A stretch of 64,000 bases of DNA from JADKBO01 sp965230345 (GTDB taxonomy: Bacteria > Bacteroidota > Bacteroidia > Chitinophagales > Saprospiraceae), in contig CBDDKR010000002.1 of the NCBI GenBank assembly GCA_965230345.1, positions 1,674,001 to 1,738,000 on the forward strand, given 5' to 3'. A program made the position numbers and the translations under genes. The notes under the pieces are model-generated. The model did not search any database and was not told the DNA's origin. It worked only from the letters and a program-made list of their open reading frames with translations. Below, piece by piece: positions 36,501 to 46,144 of the stretch (its first letter is position 1; every line of letters starts with the position of its first letter).

Positions 36501-39024
36501 TGAACAATCCAAAATTTTAATTACCATTGAAAAATCAGGTAAAGTTATTAAGGAAGAGTGGCTTGATGGTGAGAAGGGTATTACCAATTTCTCCTTTGAA
36601 TGCACTCATGATATGACGCCTAATGTGTATGTAAATGCTATGATTATTCAACCTTATGTGGGGAAGAATAATGACTTGCCTTTCCGATTATATGGTTTAT
36701 TGCCTATAGAGGTCAAAAGTAGTAAGAATGAGTTGATACCTGAGATTGATATGGAAGACGTAATTCAACCGAACAGTGCTTATACGGTAAGAATAAAAGA
36801 ATCTTCGAATAAAGAAATGACCTATACTCTTGCTGTTGTAGATGAAGGCTTGTTAAGCATAACCAATCACCAAACCCCTAACCCATATCAACTCTTTTTT
36901 GGAAAGCAAGCGTTAAATTTGAAGACATGGGATGTTTTTGACTTTTTGGCCTCCCCAACTCCTACTGGAATTCTGAATGTTTTGAATATTGGAGGGGACG
37001 GATTTACAAAGATTGTTGGTTCGGTTAAAGCCAATAGATTTAAACCCATAGTGTCTTTCATCGGTCCATTTACCTTGAAAAAGGGAAAGGAGAATAAGCA
37101 TGTGTTGAAGATGGAGAATTATGTTGGTGAGGTAAGAGTAATGGTTGTCGCTGGAAATAATGCAGCATTTGGTAATGCCTCTAAATCAGTGAAGGTGAAA
37201 AAGGATCTCATGCTTCAATCAACAATGCCAAGGGTCTTAGCTCCAGGTGAAGAAGTTATTATATCTACCAATGTATTTGCAATGGCATCAAATGTTAAAC
37301 ATGTTGATGTTGATGTTGAAACGTCGGAATTGCTGCGGCCTAAATCTACCGAGATTGGGAAATTGGAATTTAAGAGAGAAGGAGATCAAATACTGGACAA
37401 GAGATTTGAAGTAGGTGGAAGCCTTAGTGTAGCTAATATTAATATTTCGGCGAATAGTGGGAGGGTGAAAGCGAATGAAATGATCGAAATTGAGATTCAG
37501 AATCCCAACGTTCACCAGACCAAAACTCTTGAATTTCAAATAGCGCCTGGAGAGAGTAGTACTTATGATTTCGATCTTTTCGGTGTTGATGGAAGCAATA
37601 CTGCGATGGTTGATTTCTACAATATACCGAATATAAATCTTGAAAGCCGCTTGAGTTATCTGATCAGATATCCATATGGGTGTTTAGAACAAACTACGTC
37701 AAAGGCACTTGCTCAATTAAGTTTGGATGATCTATTGAGCTTGTCTGATGAAGATGCAAAAGAAATATCGTACAATATAAATGAGGCCATTATAAAAATC
37801 TCCAACCTTCAGTTGGAGGATGGTGGATTTGGCTATTGGCCAGGCAGCAGCGGTGCTTCTTCCTGGGGAACGAGTTATGCAGGAGAATTATTGGTAAGAG
37901 CAAAATCGAAAGGATATTATGTGTCGTCCGAAGTTTTAAAGAAATGGCTTCGATATCAAAAGAAAAAATCGGCTTCTTGGAGGTATTCGAAGGAACATTA
38001 TAACCAATTGGATCAGGCTTATCGATTGTACACATTGAGCTTAAATGGAAATGCAGACCTAGGGTCTATGAATAGGATGCGTACCTATGATTTAACATCC
38101 AAAACAGGGAGAGTATTGCTTGGCTTGGCTTATGCAGAAATAGGAGAGAAAGATGTGGCAATTGCATTGGTAGATGGTGGCAAAGATTTTCATTATGAAA
38201 CTCATGGAAGATCATTTGGATCCTATTTGAGAGATCAGGCTTTTTATTTGAGCTATTACTCCAAAATGGGACAAATGAAAAAGGCTTTCGATTTATGCAA
38301 TGAAATGTCAAAAACTTTCCGCTCAAATCAATATATTAATACGCATGCATTGGGTTATTCATTAAAATCAATTGCAGCATTTGCAAGAAGTCAGAATTCA
38401 GGTCAAGTTGTTGTTGAAATGGTTCATAATGGTAGAGATATTGGACAAGTAGAATCCTCAAGAGCAGTTGCGCAAAAGAGGTTAGATTCTACTTTAAAGA
38501 ATCACAATAAATTGACTATAAAAAACAAAGGAACAAAAGCACTGATAGGACAAATTTCATGGAAAGGACAGCCACCGTTAGGACAAGAGACGAATGAAAG
38601 AAGCGATTACATCTCTGTAGATGTCTCTTACTTTGATTTTATCACCAAACTACCTTTGGATATTTCTTCCTTGAAACAGGGACAAGATTTTTACGCAAAA
38701 GTAAATGTTAAGCACCTGAATAATGTGCCCTATAAATTTGATAATATGGCTTTGACATATGCGCTTCCTTCAGGATGGGAAATTAGAAATCAAAGATTGT
38801 CTGGTCAAGGTGGCATAAAAGAATCAAAGTATACGTATAAAGATATTAAAGATGCGAGTCAAAACGTGTTTTTTAATCTAAGCAGAAATGAGTCCAAGAC
38901 TTATGTTGTCCAATTAACTGCTGCATATAAGGGTAAGTATTACCACCCTTTGATTCACTGTGGATCCATGTACGATGACCAAATTGTTGATGCAAAAAAA
39001 GGCTTTTGGGTTGAAGTAAAGTAG
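33550..39024 (+). CDS. alpha-2-macroglobulin family lipoprotein with intact thioester
   Basis: An 1824-residue giant lipoprotein (lipobox FSAC near residue 19) of the bacterial alpha-2-macroglobulin family. These proteins trap proteases in the periplasm and protect the envelope. Macroglobulin-like beta domains fill the first half. MG7-like segments with GYIYGERSVWRPGDTIHLTF (around 600) are typical of the YfhM-type family. The thioester motif GCLEQ is intact, with the cysteine at residue 1378 and glutamine at 1381. It is followed by an alpha-alpha toroid (about 1380-1640, with LEDGGFGYWPG) and a C-terminal receptor-like domain. The usual pbpC partner is not next to it. The family call is strong, the target proteases unknown. 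Confidence 0.93.
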   Translation: MKTTYHLLLIIILAVFSACNSSEKKEYNKHNEDIKAEYILWHTKEKIHNMDAVEVVFKKGLAEGVKNDSNLKALKWTPHVEGTFVWAGNKNLEFKPEKPFESNQSYRLTLDMKLLDPSFDGTNSIMTIEFEVLPIELSMQIDPLIAINDRAVVVKGRIHSNSKVNWEEVKNGISLEADGSEQLSWEWTLIDEFTIDFRIEGLERESSSRNVEVKWNGKKIDPNFHGSKVVSIWEKGLFQIEDIRVSSEQGRHITLYCSDVVDEKQDLNGLIRIDGYSKSMVFESKNNEIRIYVEGHLKSPFKLLVDRNIRSKYGESLSKDREELLSFEAQKPAVQSNRKGIIVPKMSNVIVPFSAKNLRYVDVEIFKVFNDNILQYLQYNNLNHNLNNHSVGRVVETIKVDLHKLNSESNESSWVDYGIDLSSYIERDPKALYQIMIGFRHGYASNLNCDKGFDENDKSTSLAEYGNDYRNYYYRNKSNPCERSYYMQDKYVVQNVFVSSFGMIVKGDEDQNSWQVYCTDLNNGSPRPRVKIESFDFQQQSISSLSTDLEGVVRFKKLERKPSFFVATIGDEIGYINVQSNYSNSMSDFNIGGIDNGKGIQGYIYGERSVWRPGDTIHLTFVAYDSEGKSMNGHFVNFLVKDARNKVIYDGRSQKAVNNFYTCSIPTSFSSPTGNWKAIVTLGNEKFYKALKVETIKPNRLKIEFPNLQEQYVIGKGNEELETSVSWLHGAKADRLKIETDVTYSEITTKFKDYKSYVFDDPARKTGFYPERIYDGKLDAEGSARIKLHVKNNVKPKGKLSAKIKTRVYEKSGNFSEDYRQTTISPYQSYVGVRMPKSKWGHTFIKSNTPTEVSCVVLDASGKIVPNRKLKVGLYSAEWNWWYDRSYNRMYEYNSGVHTGAKKKFDLTTDENGLASWKANIRERGTYLVRICDEVSGHCTGSLFYSNSWSGMDDGLESPKTIRLESNKEEFKEGEIASISIPSNEQSKILITIEKSGKVIKEEWLDGEKGITNFSFECTHDMTPNVYVNAMIIQPYVGKNNDLPFRLYGLLPIEVKSSKNELIPEIDMEDVIQPNSAYTVRIKESSNKEMTYTLAVVDEGLLSITNHQTPNPYQLFFGKQALNLKTWDVFDFLASPTPTGILNVLNIGGDGFTKIVGSVKANRFKPIVSFIGPFTLKKGKENKHVLKMENYVGEVRVMVVAGNNAAFGNASKSVKVKKDLMLQSTMPRVLAPGEEVIISTNVFAMASNVKHVDVDVETSELLRPKSTEIGKLEFKREGDQILDKRFEVGGSLSVANINISANSGRVKANEMIEIEIQNPNVHQTKTLEFQIAPGESSTYDFDLFGVDGSNTAMVDFYNIPNINLESRLSYLIRYPYGCLEQTTSKALAQLSLDDLLSLSDEDAKEISYNINEAIIKISNLQLEDGGFGYWPGSSGASSWGTSYAGELLVRAKSKGYYVSSEVLKKWLRYQKKKSASWRYSKEHYNQLDQAYRLYTLSLNGNADLGSMNRMRTYDLTSKTGRVLLGLAYAEIGEKDVAIALVDGGKDFHYETHGRSFGSYLRDQAFYLSYYSKMGQMKKAFDLCNEMSKTFRSNQYINTHALGYSLKSIAAFARSQNSGQVVVEMVHNGRDIGQVESSRAVAQKRLDSTLKNHNKLTIKNKGTKALIGQISWKGQPPLGQETNERSDYISVDVSYFDFITKLPLDISSLKQGQDFYAKVNVKHLNNVPYKFDNMALTYALPSGWEIRNQRLSGQGGIKESKYTYKDIKDASQNVFFNLSRNESKTYVVQLTAAYKGKYYHPLIHCGSMYDDQIVDAKKGFWVEVK

Positions 39025-39179
39025 GATTGAATTAAAGCTAAGTAATAAGACTTAAGTAGTACGATTGGTGGTATACTGACCACTCAATTCGATTTTAAAA
39101 CAAATCAAAATATCATAATGATTTTCATCGACATTACTCTAACCCTAAGATTGCTACTGTCTAGCTCTGTTTTTTTAAT

Positions 39180-42100
39180 CTATCGATTGAGTTGGTAAGT
39201 TATACCCAATTCTTCAAGAGCTTGTACAAATTCATAATTAGCATTAACCGTTTTTTCCTTGGAAATAAGGTCAACACTAAGGTGATTGTTTTCATTGTCG
39301 ACAACAGTAAACTTTAATTTGTGAGGTCCTTCGTGTTGCTCAACCAAGGCATCTAAACTGTCGATGATTACTTCGTCGACCCTATCAATACTAAATCTTA
39401 AAGTAATGGATTTGGTCAACAACTGACTAACCGTGTCTAGTAGTTTGATGTCTATAATTTTAAAGAATGACCGATCTGAATTGTATCTTTTTTGGTTGAT
39501 ACCTTCTAAGTAAATTACCTGTCCTTTAGATAATATGTCTTTGAATTTTTCATAGTTTTCGTTGAAGATGCCAAACTCAAAAGATCCATTAAAATCCTGA
39601 ATGGTCACTCTACCATATGAGGTGCCTCTTTTCGAAACCCCATGCTGAACGCCAGAAATTATTCCACCCATTTTTAGTGTTTTGTCCATGATAGTCTCTG
39701 CATGAGAAAGAGGACAATTGATGAAGTGTTTGAACTCTAATTTGTAATCGTCTAATGGATGTCCACTTAGATATATACCCGTTATTTCTTTTTCTTGTTC
39801 CAGTTTAAATATTTGATTCCACTCTTCAACTTCAGGAGCAGTTGGAATGTCTAATATATCATCTTCCATTCCTCCAAAAAGAGATGCTTGAAGTTTCTGT
39901 TTTTGGCTTTGTACATTGGCACCATACTTCAATGCTAATTCGATAAAAGTATCATAAGATCCTGTTGGAGCAAAATATTGAGCTCTATGCATGTCTTCAA
40001 AAGAATCAAAAGCTCCACCCTTTACCATCGAATCAATGGCCTTTTTATTAACGGATCTCAAATTTAGTCGTTTCATCATATCCATTAAATCAGTAAAAGG
40101 TCCATTCTCGCTTCTTTCGCCAAGAAGCTCTGTTACTGGTCCATCTCCAACACCTTTTAGCGCAGTTAGCCCAAACCGAATTTGGCCTTTGGCATTTATG
40201 CTGAAGTTTTGTTTACTCTCATTTACATCAGGACCTAGTATAGTAATACCCATCCTCTTTCCTTCTCTTAGGAAAAGATTTAAAGTGGTAAGATTACTTT
40301 TGTTATGGTTAAGAATGGACGCCAGAAATTCTACAGGATGATGCGCTTTAAGATACATGGTTTGAAAAGCGAGAAAAGCATAACAAGTAGAATGACTTTT
40401 GTTAAATGCATAAGAAGCAAATGCTTCCCAATCTTTCCATATTTTTTCAATATTCTTTTCTGGATGCCCATTTTTCTTACAGCCTTCAAGGAATTTTGGG
40501 AACATCTCGTCAATTACCTTCCTTTTTTTCTTTCCCATTGCTTTACGCAACATATCAGCTTCCCCCTTGGTAAATCCAGCCAATTTTTGAGAAAGCAACA
40601 TCACTTGCTCTTGGTATACTGTAATTCCATAGGTTTCTTTTAAGTATTCTTCCATATCAGGAAGGTCATAGGTGATCTCCTCTGTTCCGTGTTTACGAGC
40701 GATAAAGTTGGGTATGTATTGTAGTGGACCTGGCCGATAGAGGGCGTTCATCGCAATCAAGTCTTCAAACTTATTAGGTTTTAGGTCCTTGAGGTGTTTT
40801 TGCATTCCAGCGGACTCGTATTGGAATATACCGATGGTTTCACCTCTTTCAAAAAGTTGATATGTCAACTCATCCGTGAGATCTACATTCTCGATGTCAA
40901 TGTCGATGTTTTTCGTTTCTTTGACAAATGCTACTGCATCTTTAATAATGGTTAAGGTTTTAAGACCTAAGAAGTCCATCTTTAAGAGACCAGCATCTTC
41001 CGCAACGCTATTGTCATATTGAGAAACCAATAAGTCAGAATCCTTTGCTACGGTTACGGGAATAATATTGGTTATATCCTCGGGAGTAATGACAACTCCG
41101 CAGGCATGAATCCCTGTATTTCTTACGGATCCTTCAATTCTTTTTGCCAATCGAATCATGTCACCGATTTGATCTTTTTGTTCAGCCATTTCCCTGAACT
41201 TATAGGCTTTGTCTACGTCTTCTTTATTGAGTTTGTCTTTTAATTTGGGCTTAATGTCGCCTTCGTGTAATACATCTCTTAAGCTGGCACCAAGTTGGTT
41301 AGGGAAGGCTTTCGTAACCGTTTCGACTTCATAAAGAGGTATGTTCATAACCCTTCCCACGTCCTTGAGCGAACTTCTCGCAGCCATGGTACCATAGGTT
41401 ATAATTTGAGCAACCTGATTTCTTCCGTATTTATCGATTACATAATCGATGACTCGTCCTCTACCTTCGTCGTCAAAATCGATATCAATATCAGGCATAG
41501 AAACCCTTTCAGGATTAAGGAATCGCTCAAATAGCAGGTCGTACTTAATGGGATCAATATTGGTAATCCCTAAACAGTAAGCCACAGCACTTCCTGCAGC
41601 AGAACCCCTTCCCGGTCCAACGGATACTCCTAGATCACGAGCTACTGAAGTGAAATCTTGTACAATAAGAAAGTATCCAGGATATCCAGAATTATTTATT
41701 ACCTGTAGTTCGAAATTTAAACGCTCTTCAATAGCAGGAGTTATTGTTCCATACTTTCGTCTGGCTCCTTCAAAGGTCAAATGCCTCAAATACAATTCTT
41801 GTGTATTAAATTCTGCAGGTAATGGAAATGCGGGCAACAATACATCTCGACTTAATTGAACAGGTTCTATTTTGGAGGCAATTTCCATGGTGTTTTCTAC
41901 TGCCCAAGGTACATCACCAAAAAGTGTGTTCATTTCTTCTTTAGTCTTCAGGTAGAAATCAGAACTTGGAAAGGAAAATCTTTTTTCGTCGGAAAGAAGT
42001 GATCCAGTATTAACGCACAAAAGAACATCATGTGGACTTGCGTCTTCTTCATTTATATAATGCGCATCATTAGTGACTATCGTTTTTACATCGTATTTTT

Positions 42101-42716
42101 TTGCCAATTGAATGAGGACTTGATTGACATCTTCCTGACTTTTACCATAATGATCGATTTGATCAAGTCCTCTATGCCTTTGCAATTCGATATAAAAGTC
42201 TTCACCAAATATATTCAACCACCATTTTAGGGCTTCTTCTGCTTCTTGCTCTTTTCCTGCCAGAATGAGTTGTGGGATTTCAGCACCAATACAACAGGAA
42301 GTAGCTATGATGCCTTCATGATACTTCTCAATAAGTGTTTTGTCAATTCTTGGAAATTTACTGTACAAGCCTTCAGTAAAACCTAATGAACACAACTTCG
42401 ATAGATTCCTATAACCTAAAGGATTTTTCGCAAGAAGTAATTGATGATACCTCTTGTCTTTTTGGCCCTTTGATTTTTCAAAGGACTTAATCCATCGATC
42501 TTTTACCAAATAAAATTCACAACCAATAATGGGCTTAATATTTCTCTTTTGCGCCTCTTTAACAAATTTAAATACCCCAAACATATTGCCATGGTCGGTA
42601 ATGGCAATAGCCGATTGTTGGTCCGCAGCTGCTTTGTCCATCATGGCGCCAATTTCAGAAGCGCCATCTAATAAAGAGTATTGCGTGTGGCAATGGAGGT
42701 GGCAAAAATCTTGCAT
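39180..42716 (-). CDS. dnaE: DNA polymerase III subunit alpha
   Basis: The replicative polymerase of the chromosome. The 1178-residue protein has an N-terminal PHP domain (FCHLHCHTQYSLLDGAS; ITDHGNMFG), the palm with the catalytic aspartates in MPDIDIDFDDEGR (near residue 400), the GPGRGSAAGSAVAYCLGI motif, and the fingers region with LYRPGPLQYIPNFI. A helix-hairpin-helix domain (LTALKGVGDGP) and a C-terminal OB fold (GGIISGVQHGVSKRGTSYGR) follow. This is the DnaE1-type order, without an integral exonuclease. It has no close operon partner and is convergent with the alpha-2-macroglobulin gene across 155 bases. Confidence 0.97.
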   Translation of the reverse strand: MQDFCHLHCHTQYSLLDGASEIGAMMDKAAADQQSAIAITDHGNMFGVFKFVKEAQKRNIKPIIGCEFYLVKDRWIKSFEKSKGQKDKRYHQLLLAKNPLGYRNLSKLCSLGFTEGLYSKFPRIDKTLIEKYHEGIIATSCCIGAEIPQLILAGKEQEAEEALKWWLNIFGEDFYIELQRHRGLDQIDHYGKSQEDVNQVLIQLAKKYDVKTIVTNDAHYINEEDASPHDVLLCVNTGSLLSDEKRFSFPSSDFYLKTKEEMNTLFGDVPWAVENTMEIASKIEPVQLSRDVLLPAFPLPAEFNTQELYLRHLTFEGARRKYGTITPAIEERLNFELQVINNSGYPGYFLIVQDFTSVARDLGVSVGPGRGSAAGSAVAYCLGITNIDPIKYDLLFERFLNPERVSMPDIDIDFDDEGRGRVIDYVIDKYGRNQVAQIITYGTMAARSSLKDVGRVMNIPLYEVETVTKAFPNQLGASLRDVLHEGDIKPKLKDKLNKEDVDKAYKFREMAEQKDQIGDMIRLAKRIEGSVRNTGIHACGVVITPEDITNIIPVTVAKDSDLLVSQYDNSVAEDAGLLKMDFLGLKTLTIIKDAVAFVKETKNIDIDIENVDLTDELTYQLFERGETIGIFQYESAGMQKHLKDLKPNKFEDLIAMNALYRPGPLQYIPNFIARKHGTEEITYDLPDMEEYLKETYGITVYQEQVMLLSQKLAGFTKGEADMLRKAMGKKKRKVIDEMFPKFLEGCKKNGHPEKNIEKIWKDWEAFASYAFNKSHSTCYAFLAFQTMYLKAHHPVEFLASILNHNKSNLTTLNLFLREGKRMGITILGPDVNESKQNFSINAKGQIRFGLTALKGVGDGPVTELLGERSENGPFTDLMDMMKRLNLRSVNKKAIDSMVKGGAFDSFEDMHRAQYFAPTGSYDTFIELALKYGANVQSQKQKLQASLFGGMEDDILDIPTAPEVEEWNQIFKLEQEKEITGIYLSGHPLDDYKLEFKHFINCPLSHAETIMDKTLKMGGIISGVQHGVSKRGTSYGRVTIQDFNGSFEFGIFNENYEKFKDILSKGQVIYLEGINQKRYNSDRSFFKIIDIKLLDTVSQLLTKSITLRFSIDRVDEVIIDSLDALVEQHEGPHKLKFTVVDNENNHLSVDLISKEKTVNANYEFVQALEELGITYQLNR

Positions 42717-43007
42717 AAGGAAATGTTGTAGGTTCTACCTGCGAAGATAGTAGATTATAAATATTTATATGATCACAAATCGATGAAAGTGCTTATCATT
42801 TTTAACGCTCCATATGTATAAAATCCTTAAACTAAAGAAACTCATATGGGACTCAAGGAGTTTTTCATTTTTGTGCAGAATCAAAGGCATAAACAAATTC
42901 GAATTAAGGTCGATTAGCCTTTGAAGTAACATTTCTCTTATTGGTTTCCTGCTCTAGAAGAAAAGAGAAAATGAAAGGTTCCTTCAAATATTCCCAATTT
43001 AAAGAAG

Positions 43008-44198
43008 TTAGTTCACCTCAATATTTGAGGCCAAAAATGCAAGTAGCCCAGATCCTGTTCGGAGTGCATTTTCGTCAATGTCGAATGTGTTGGTATGGAC
43101 TGGTGAGGTTATACCCAAGTCTGGATTTCCAGTGCCCAATCGGTAGAAACAGGCAGGGTATCTTTGAGAATAATAAGCAAAATCCTCAGCTGTCATTCTT
43201 ATAGGAAGGTCCTCGACTTGATCACTACCCAAATAGTTCTGCATCAGTGATTTTACTTTTGTAGTAAGAACTTCATCGTTTTTTAGAAATGGATAACCTT
43301 TCAGAATCTCAACTTCACAACTTCCTCCATAAGATTGCGCAGTTTGTTGACATATCTTTTGAATTAGTTCGTGTGCCTTTTTTCGCCATTGTTCATCCAT
43401 TGTTCTAAGTGTACCCTCAAGTTTTACCTCATTAGGAATAATATTGGTTGCACCGCCTGTACTATTGATTTTACCAATAGTCAATACATTTGGAATGGTA
43501 GGATTACCCATGCGACTTGTAATATCCTGTAGATTGATAATAATCTTTGAAGCAATTAATATGGGGTCGACACATTGATGTGGAAGGGCAGCATGTCCGC
43601 CTTGCCCCTTAACAGTTATGTATAATTCATCAGCGGAAGCCATATACATCCCTCCTTTTACACCTACGTTACCAACCTTCATTGGAGGGTGAACATGTTG
43701 ACCAATAATGATGTCAGGTTTTTGTTGGTCGAAAATGCCTTCTTCTAATATCAAGCTTGCACCTCCAGGAAGTTTTTCTTCACCAGGTTGAAAAACAAAG
43801 ATTACATCGTATTTCAATTGGTCTTTAATCTCGTTCAGAATCAGTATAGAACCCAATACACAGGCTGTATGAACATCATGTCCACAGGCATGCATTTTAC
43901 CTTCATTTTTCGAACAATAACTTTTTTTACTGTTTTCCTGGATAGGTAATGCATCGATATCCGCTCTAAGAGCTATACATTTTTGAGAACTTTTCCCTTT
44001 AATTTTAGCGAGAATGCCTGTTTTTGCCCATCCATCTGTATAATCTATGTCGTTTTCATCTAAAATTGACTTGATGAACTTACTCGTTTCATATTCTTGA
44101 AATGAAAGTTCAGGATATTGGTGTAAATGGTGTCGGATACTTTGAATTTTATCAAAATACTTATCTACTAAAGATTCAATCTTTGCTTTGTTAGTCAT
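43008..44198 (-). CDS. M20-family amidohydrolase (hippurate hydrolase/aminoacylase-like)
   Basis: A 396-residue zinc amidohydrolase of the M20D group, which hydrolyses N-acyl amino acids or related amides. Metal and catalytic motifs are present: HLHQYPELSFQEYETS, GKMHACGHDVHTACVLG (His and Asp ligands), FQPGEEKLPGGASLI (catalytic Glu) and the dimerisation-domain segment GQGGHAALPHQCVDP. The C-terminal AEDFAYYSQRYPACFYRLG carries the last metal ligand region. It overlaps the preceding glycosyltransferase gene by four bases (ATGA), so it is translationally coupled in the recR unit. There is no signal peptide, so it acts in the cytoplasm. The substrate cannot be told from sequence. Confidence 0.93.
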   Translation of the reverse strand: MTNKAKIESLVDKYFDKIQSIRHHLHQYPELSFQEYETSKFIKSILDENDIDYTDGWAKTGILAKIKGKSSQKCIALRADIDALPIQENSKKSYCSKNEGKMHACGHDVHTACVLGSILILNEIKDQLKYDVIFVFQPGEEKLPGGASLILEEGIFDQQKPDIIIGQHVHPPMKVGNVGVKGGMYMASADELYITVKGQGGHAALPHQCVDPILIASKIIINLQDITSRMGNPTIPNVLTIGKINSTGGATNIIPNEVKLEGTLRTMDEQWRKKAHELIQKICQQTAQSYGGSCEVEILKGYPFLKNDEVLTTKVKSLMQNYLGSDQVEDLPIRMTAEDFAYYSQRYPACFYRLGTGNPDLGITSPVHTNTFDIDENALRTGSGLLAFLASNIEVN

Positions 44199-46144
44199 TT
44201 TAATAAGCTGTTTTTCAAAATTTCTAGATCATAAAATGGTGTATAATTTTTTGCATACCATTTGTTTAAATCGGGATACATTATACTCAAGAACTCCTTC
44301 GGAGCTAAGGCGCGATTTAGTTGAATTAAGGACGGTTTAACAACTGGCAAATTGAGCGTTTCAGAATGAATTGAGTATCCGATTAGGGTTAGTCGTCCAA
44401 ATAAAAGATTAAAAATGTTGGGTAGAATGTTTGTTCTATAAGTATTGCTCAATAGCAATAGAGGTATAAATACAATGAGGCTTATCGAAATGACCAGATC
44501 AAATAATCTTTTTAGTCTTTTGTACACTGATTTTGACAGATTGTAATTGGAATAAGTATCTATAATTTGACTTTGGACATTATTGTCATCGTTTCCTATG
44601 ATTTGATTGTTGTTGATGCCTGCAATTTTGTATTTCACTTTATTTTCAGCAATAGTCATGCATTGCATAATCTCATCTGCAGAAATGTCTTCCATGCTAA
44701 ATATAATCTCGTCTACTTTATACACGTTGACTACTTCACTCAATTTTGAGAGTGTATTAATATAAAGGGAAGAAGACGCATTTGAGTTATTCGGATTAAC
44801 CAATCCTATAAACTGATAAGTTAAATTATTCTTATCGAGTTGGTCGAGGATTTTGGATTTACTTTTCTCATGCCCTACAATTATAATTTTTGGTGTATGA
44901 CTGGATGATTGATAGATTGTTTGCGAAAGTATATTAATACATTTTTCCACAACTATCGGGACTAAAAGAGCAACTATAGCCCCTATGAATATTAGTGTAC
45001 GACTTGATCGATATTCTAAGGGCAGTATGGCATATATCGCCAAAATCATAATGGTTCCTATCACATTCGCATAAAACAAACTTTTCAATTTTCTATTGCT
45101 ATCGTACCATCCCCAAAACCTTAAATTTGTTACCCAGATCAGAGTATAAAACAATGCATTTGTTTGGAAGTTGGATTGATCATAATAATTGCTATCCTGA
45201 AAGTATACCTTTCCCCAGATATCCTTAGTCATATTGACAAGAACGTAAATACATATAAAGTCGACGAATAGTCGTAATGAGGCTTTTATATACTCACGAG
45301 CAGCACGCATTAATCCAGATAGAAAAATTGCTGTTTTTAATAGAAACCTTATCAAAATTGCTCCATTACCTGGATAGTGTTTTTCTACGTATATGATCAT
45401 AGCATTATAGAAGCTATGGATGTAGTTTAGGCTTGATTTTTTGGAACTTTCTCCTTTGAAATGTATAATTCTAGTGTCAGCTGTGTACCGGATTTTATAT
45501 CCTGATTCAAGTATTCTCTTGCTCAGATCAATGTCTTCACCATACATGAAAAAAGCTTCATCAAATCCTCCCAGATTTTGCAATACTTTGGTCTTGCAAA
45601 ACATAAATGCTCCGCACAACACTTCGACATCTTCATCTTTATTGCCACTGAGATCAGATGTATAATAGCTATTGAATAATGCTGAATTGGGGAAAATATC
45701 ACCAAGTCTTAGCATTTTGAATAAAGCAGAAATTGGTGAAGGTAGAGATCGTTTAGACTCTGGTAAATACGTTCCATTACCATCAACCATTTGAACACCT
45801 AAGGCACCATAGTCCAAATTTTTATTCATAAAGGTTATGCACTTTTGTAAAGTGTCTTTTTGAATGATGGTGTCTGGATTTAGCAATAGACAATATGTCG
45901 ATTGTGATAAGTTGATAGCTAGATTATTGGCTCTACCAAACCCAAGATTTTTATCACTTTCAATTAAATTGACTTGGGGGTAGTGATGTCGAATCATTTG
46001 GACTGAACCATCTACAGAATTGTTATCAACTACATAAACTTTAAGTTGAACATTAGTTAAATCACAGGCATATACAGATTCCAAACATTGAAGGATGAAA
46101 TGCCTAACATTGTAACTTACTATGACAATGCTAACAGAAGTCAT
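44195..46144 (-). CDS. glycosyltransferase family 2 fused to a degenerate polyprenyl-phosphate sugar transferase
   Basis: A 649-residue membrane protein. Residues 1-240 are a GT-A family 2 transferase (VSIVIVSYNVRHFILQCLES, CLLLNPDTI, GGFDEAFFMYGEDIDLSKRI), typical of rhamnosyl- and similar transferases. Four or five transmembrane helices follow (about 255-405), then a Rossmann CoA-binding-like domain (KIIIVGHEKSKSK, about 420-520). The tail resembles the bacterial sugar-transferase domain: KRLFDLVISISLIVFIPLL at 545, LPNIFNLLFGRLTLIG near 574, VKPS, and WYAKNYTPFYDLEIL at the end. The part that should carry the RxGxxGxxFxxxKFRSM and Asp-Glu catalytic region is missing. It begins directly after the recR stop (TAGATG). 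A role in surface polysaccharide synthesis is inferred. Confidence 0.82.
   Translation of the reverse strand: MTSVSIVIVSYNVRHFILQCLESVYACDLTNVQLKVYVVDNNSVDGSVQMIRHHYPQVNLIESDKNLGFGRANNLAINLSQSTYCLLLNPDTIIQKDTLQKCITFMNKNLDYGALGVQMVDGNGTYLPESKRSLPSPISALFKMLRLGDIFPNSALFNSYYTSDLSGNKDEDVEVLCGAFMFCKTKVLQNLGGFDEAFFMYGEDIDLSKRILESGYKIRYTADTRIIHFKGESSKKSSLNYIHSFYNAMIIYVEKHYPGNGAILIRFLLKTAIFLSGLMRAAREYIKASLRLFVDFICIYVLVNMTKDIWGKVYFQDSNYYDQSNFQTNALFYTLIWVTNLRFWGWYDSNRKLKSLFYANVIGTIMILAIYAILPLEYRSSRTLIFIGAIVALLVPIVVEKCINILSQTIYQSSSHTPKIIIVGHEKSKSKILDQLDKNNLTYQFIGLVNPNNSNASSSLYINTLSKLSEVVNVYKVDEIIFSMEDISADEIMQCMTIAENKVKYKIAGINNNQIIGNDDNNVQSQIIDTYSNYNLSKSVYKRLKRLFDLVISISLIVFIPLLLLSNTYRTNILPNIFNLLFGRLTLIGYSIHSETLNLPVVKPSLIQLNRALAPKEFLSIMYPDLNKWYAKNYTPFYDLEILKNSLLK

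Noticed and set aside
42941..43204. 87-codon plus-strand frame over the amidohydrolase end
   Set aside because: Most of it is antisense to the conserved C-terminus of the M20 enzyme, with no domain or signal.
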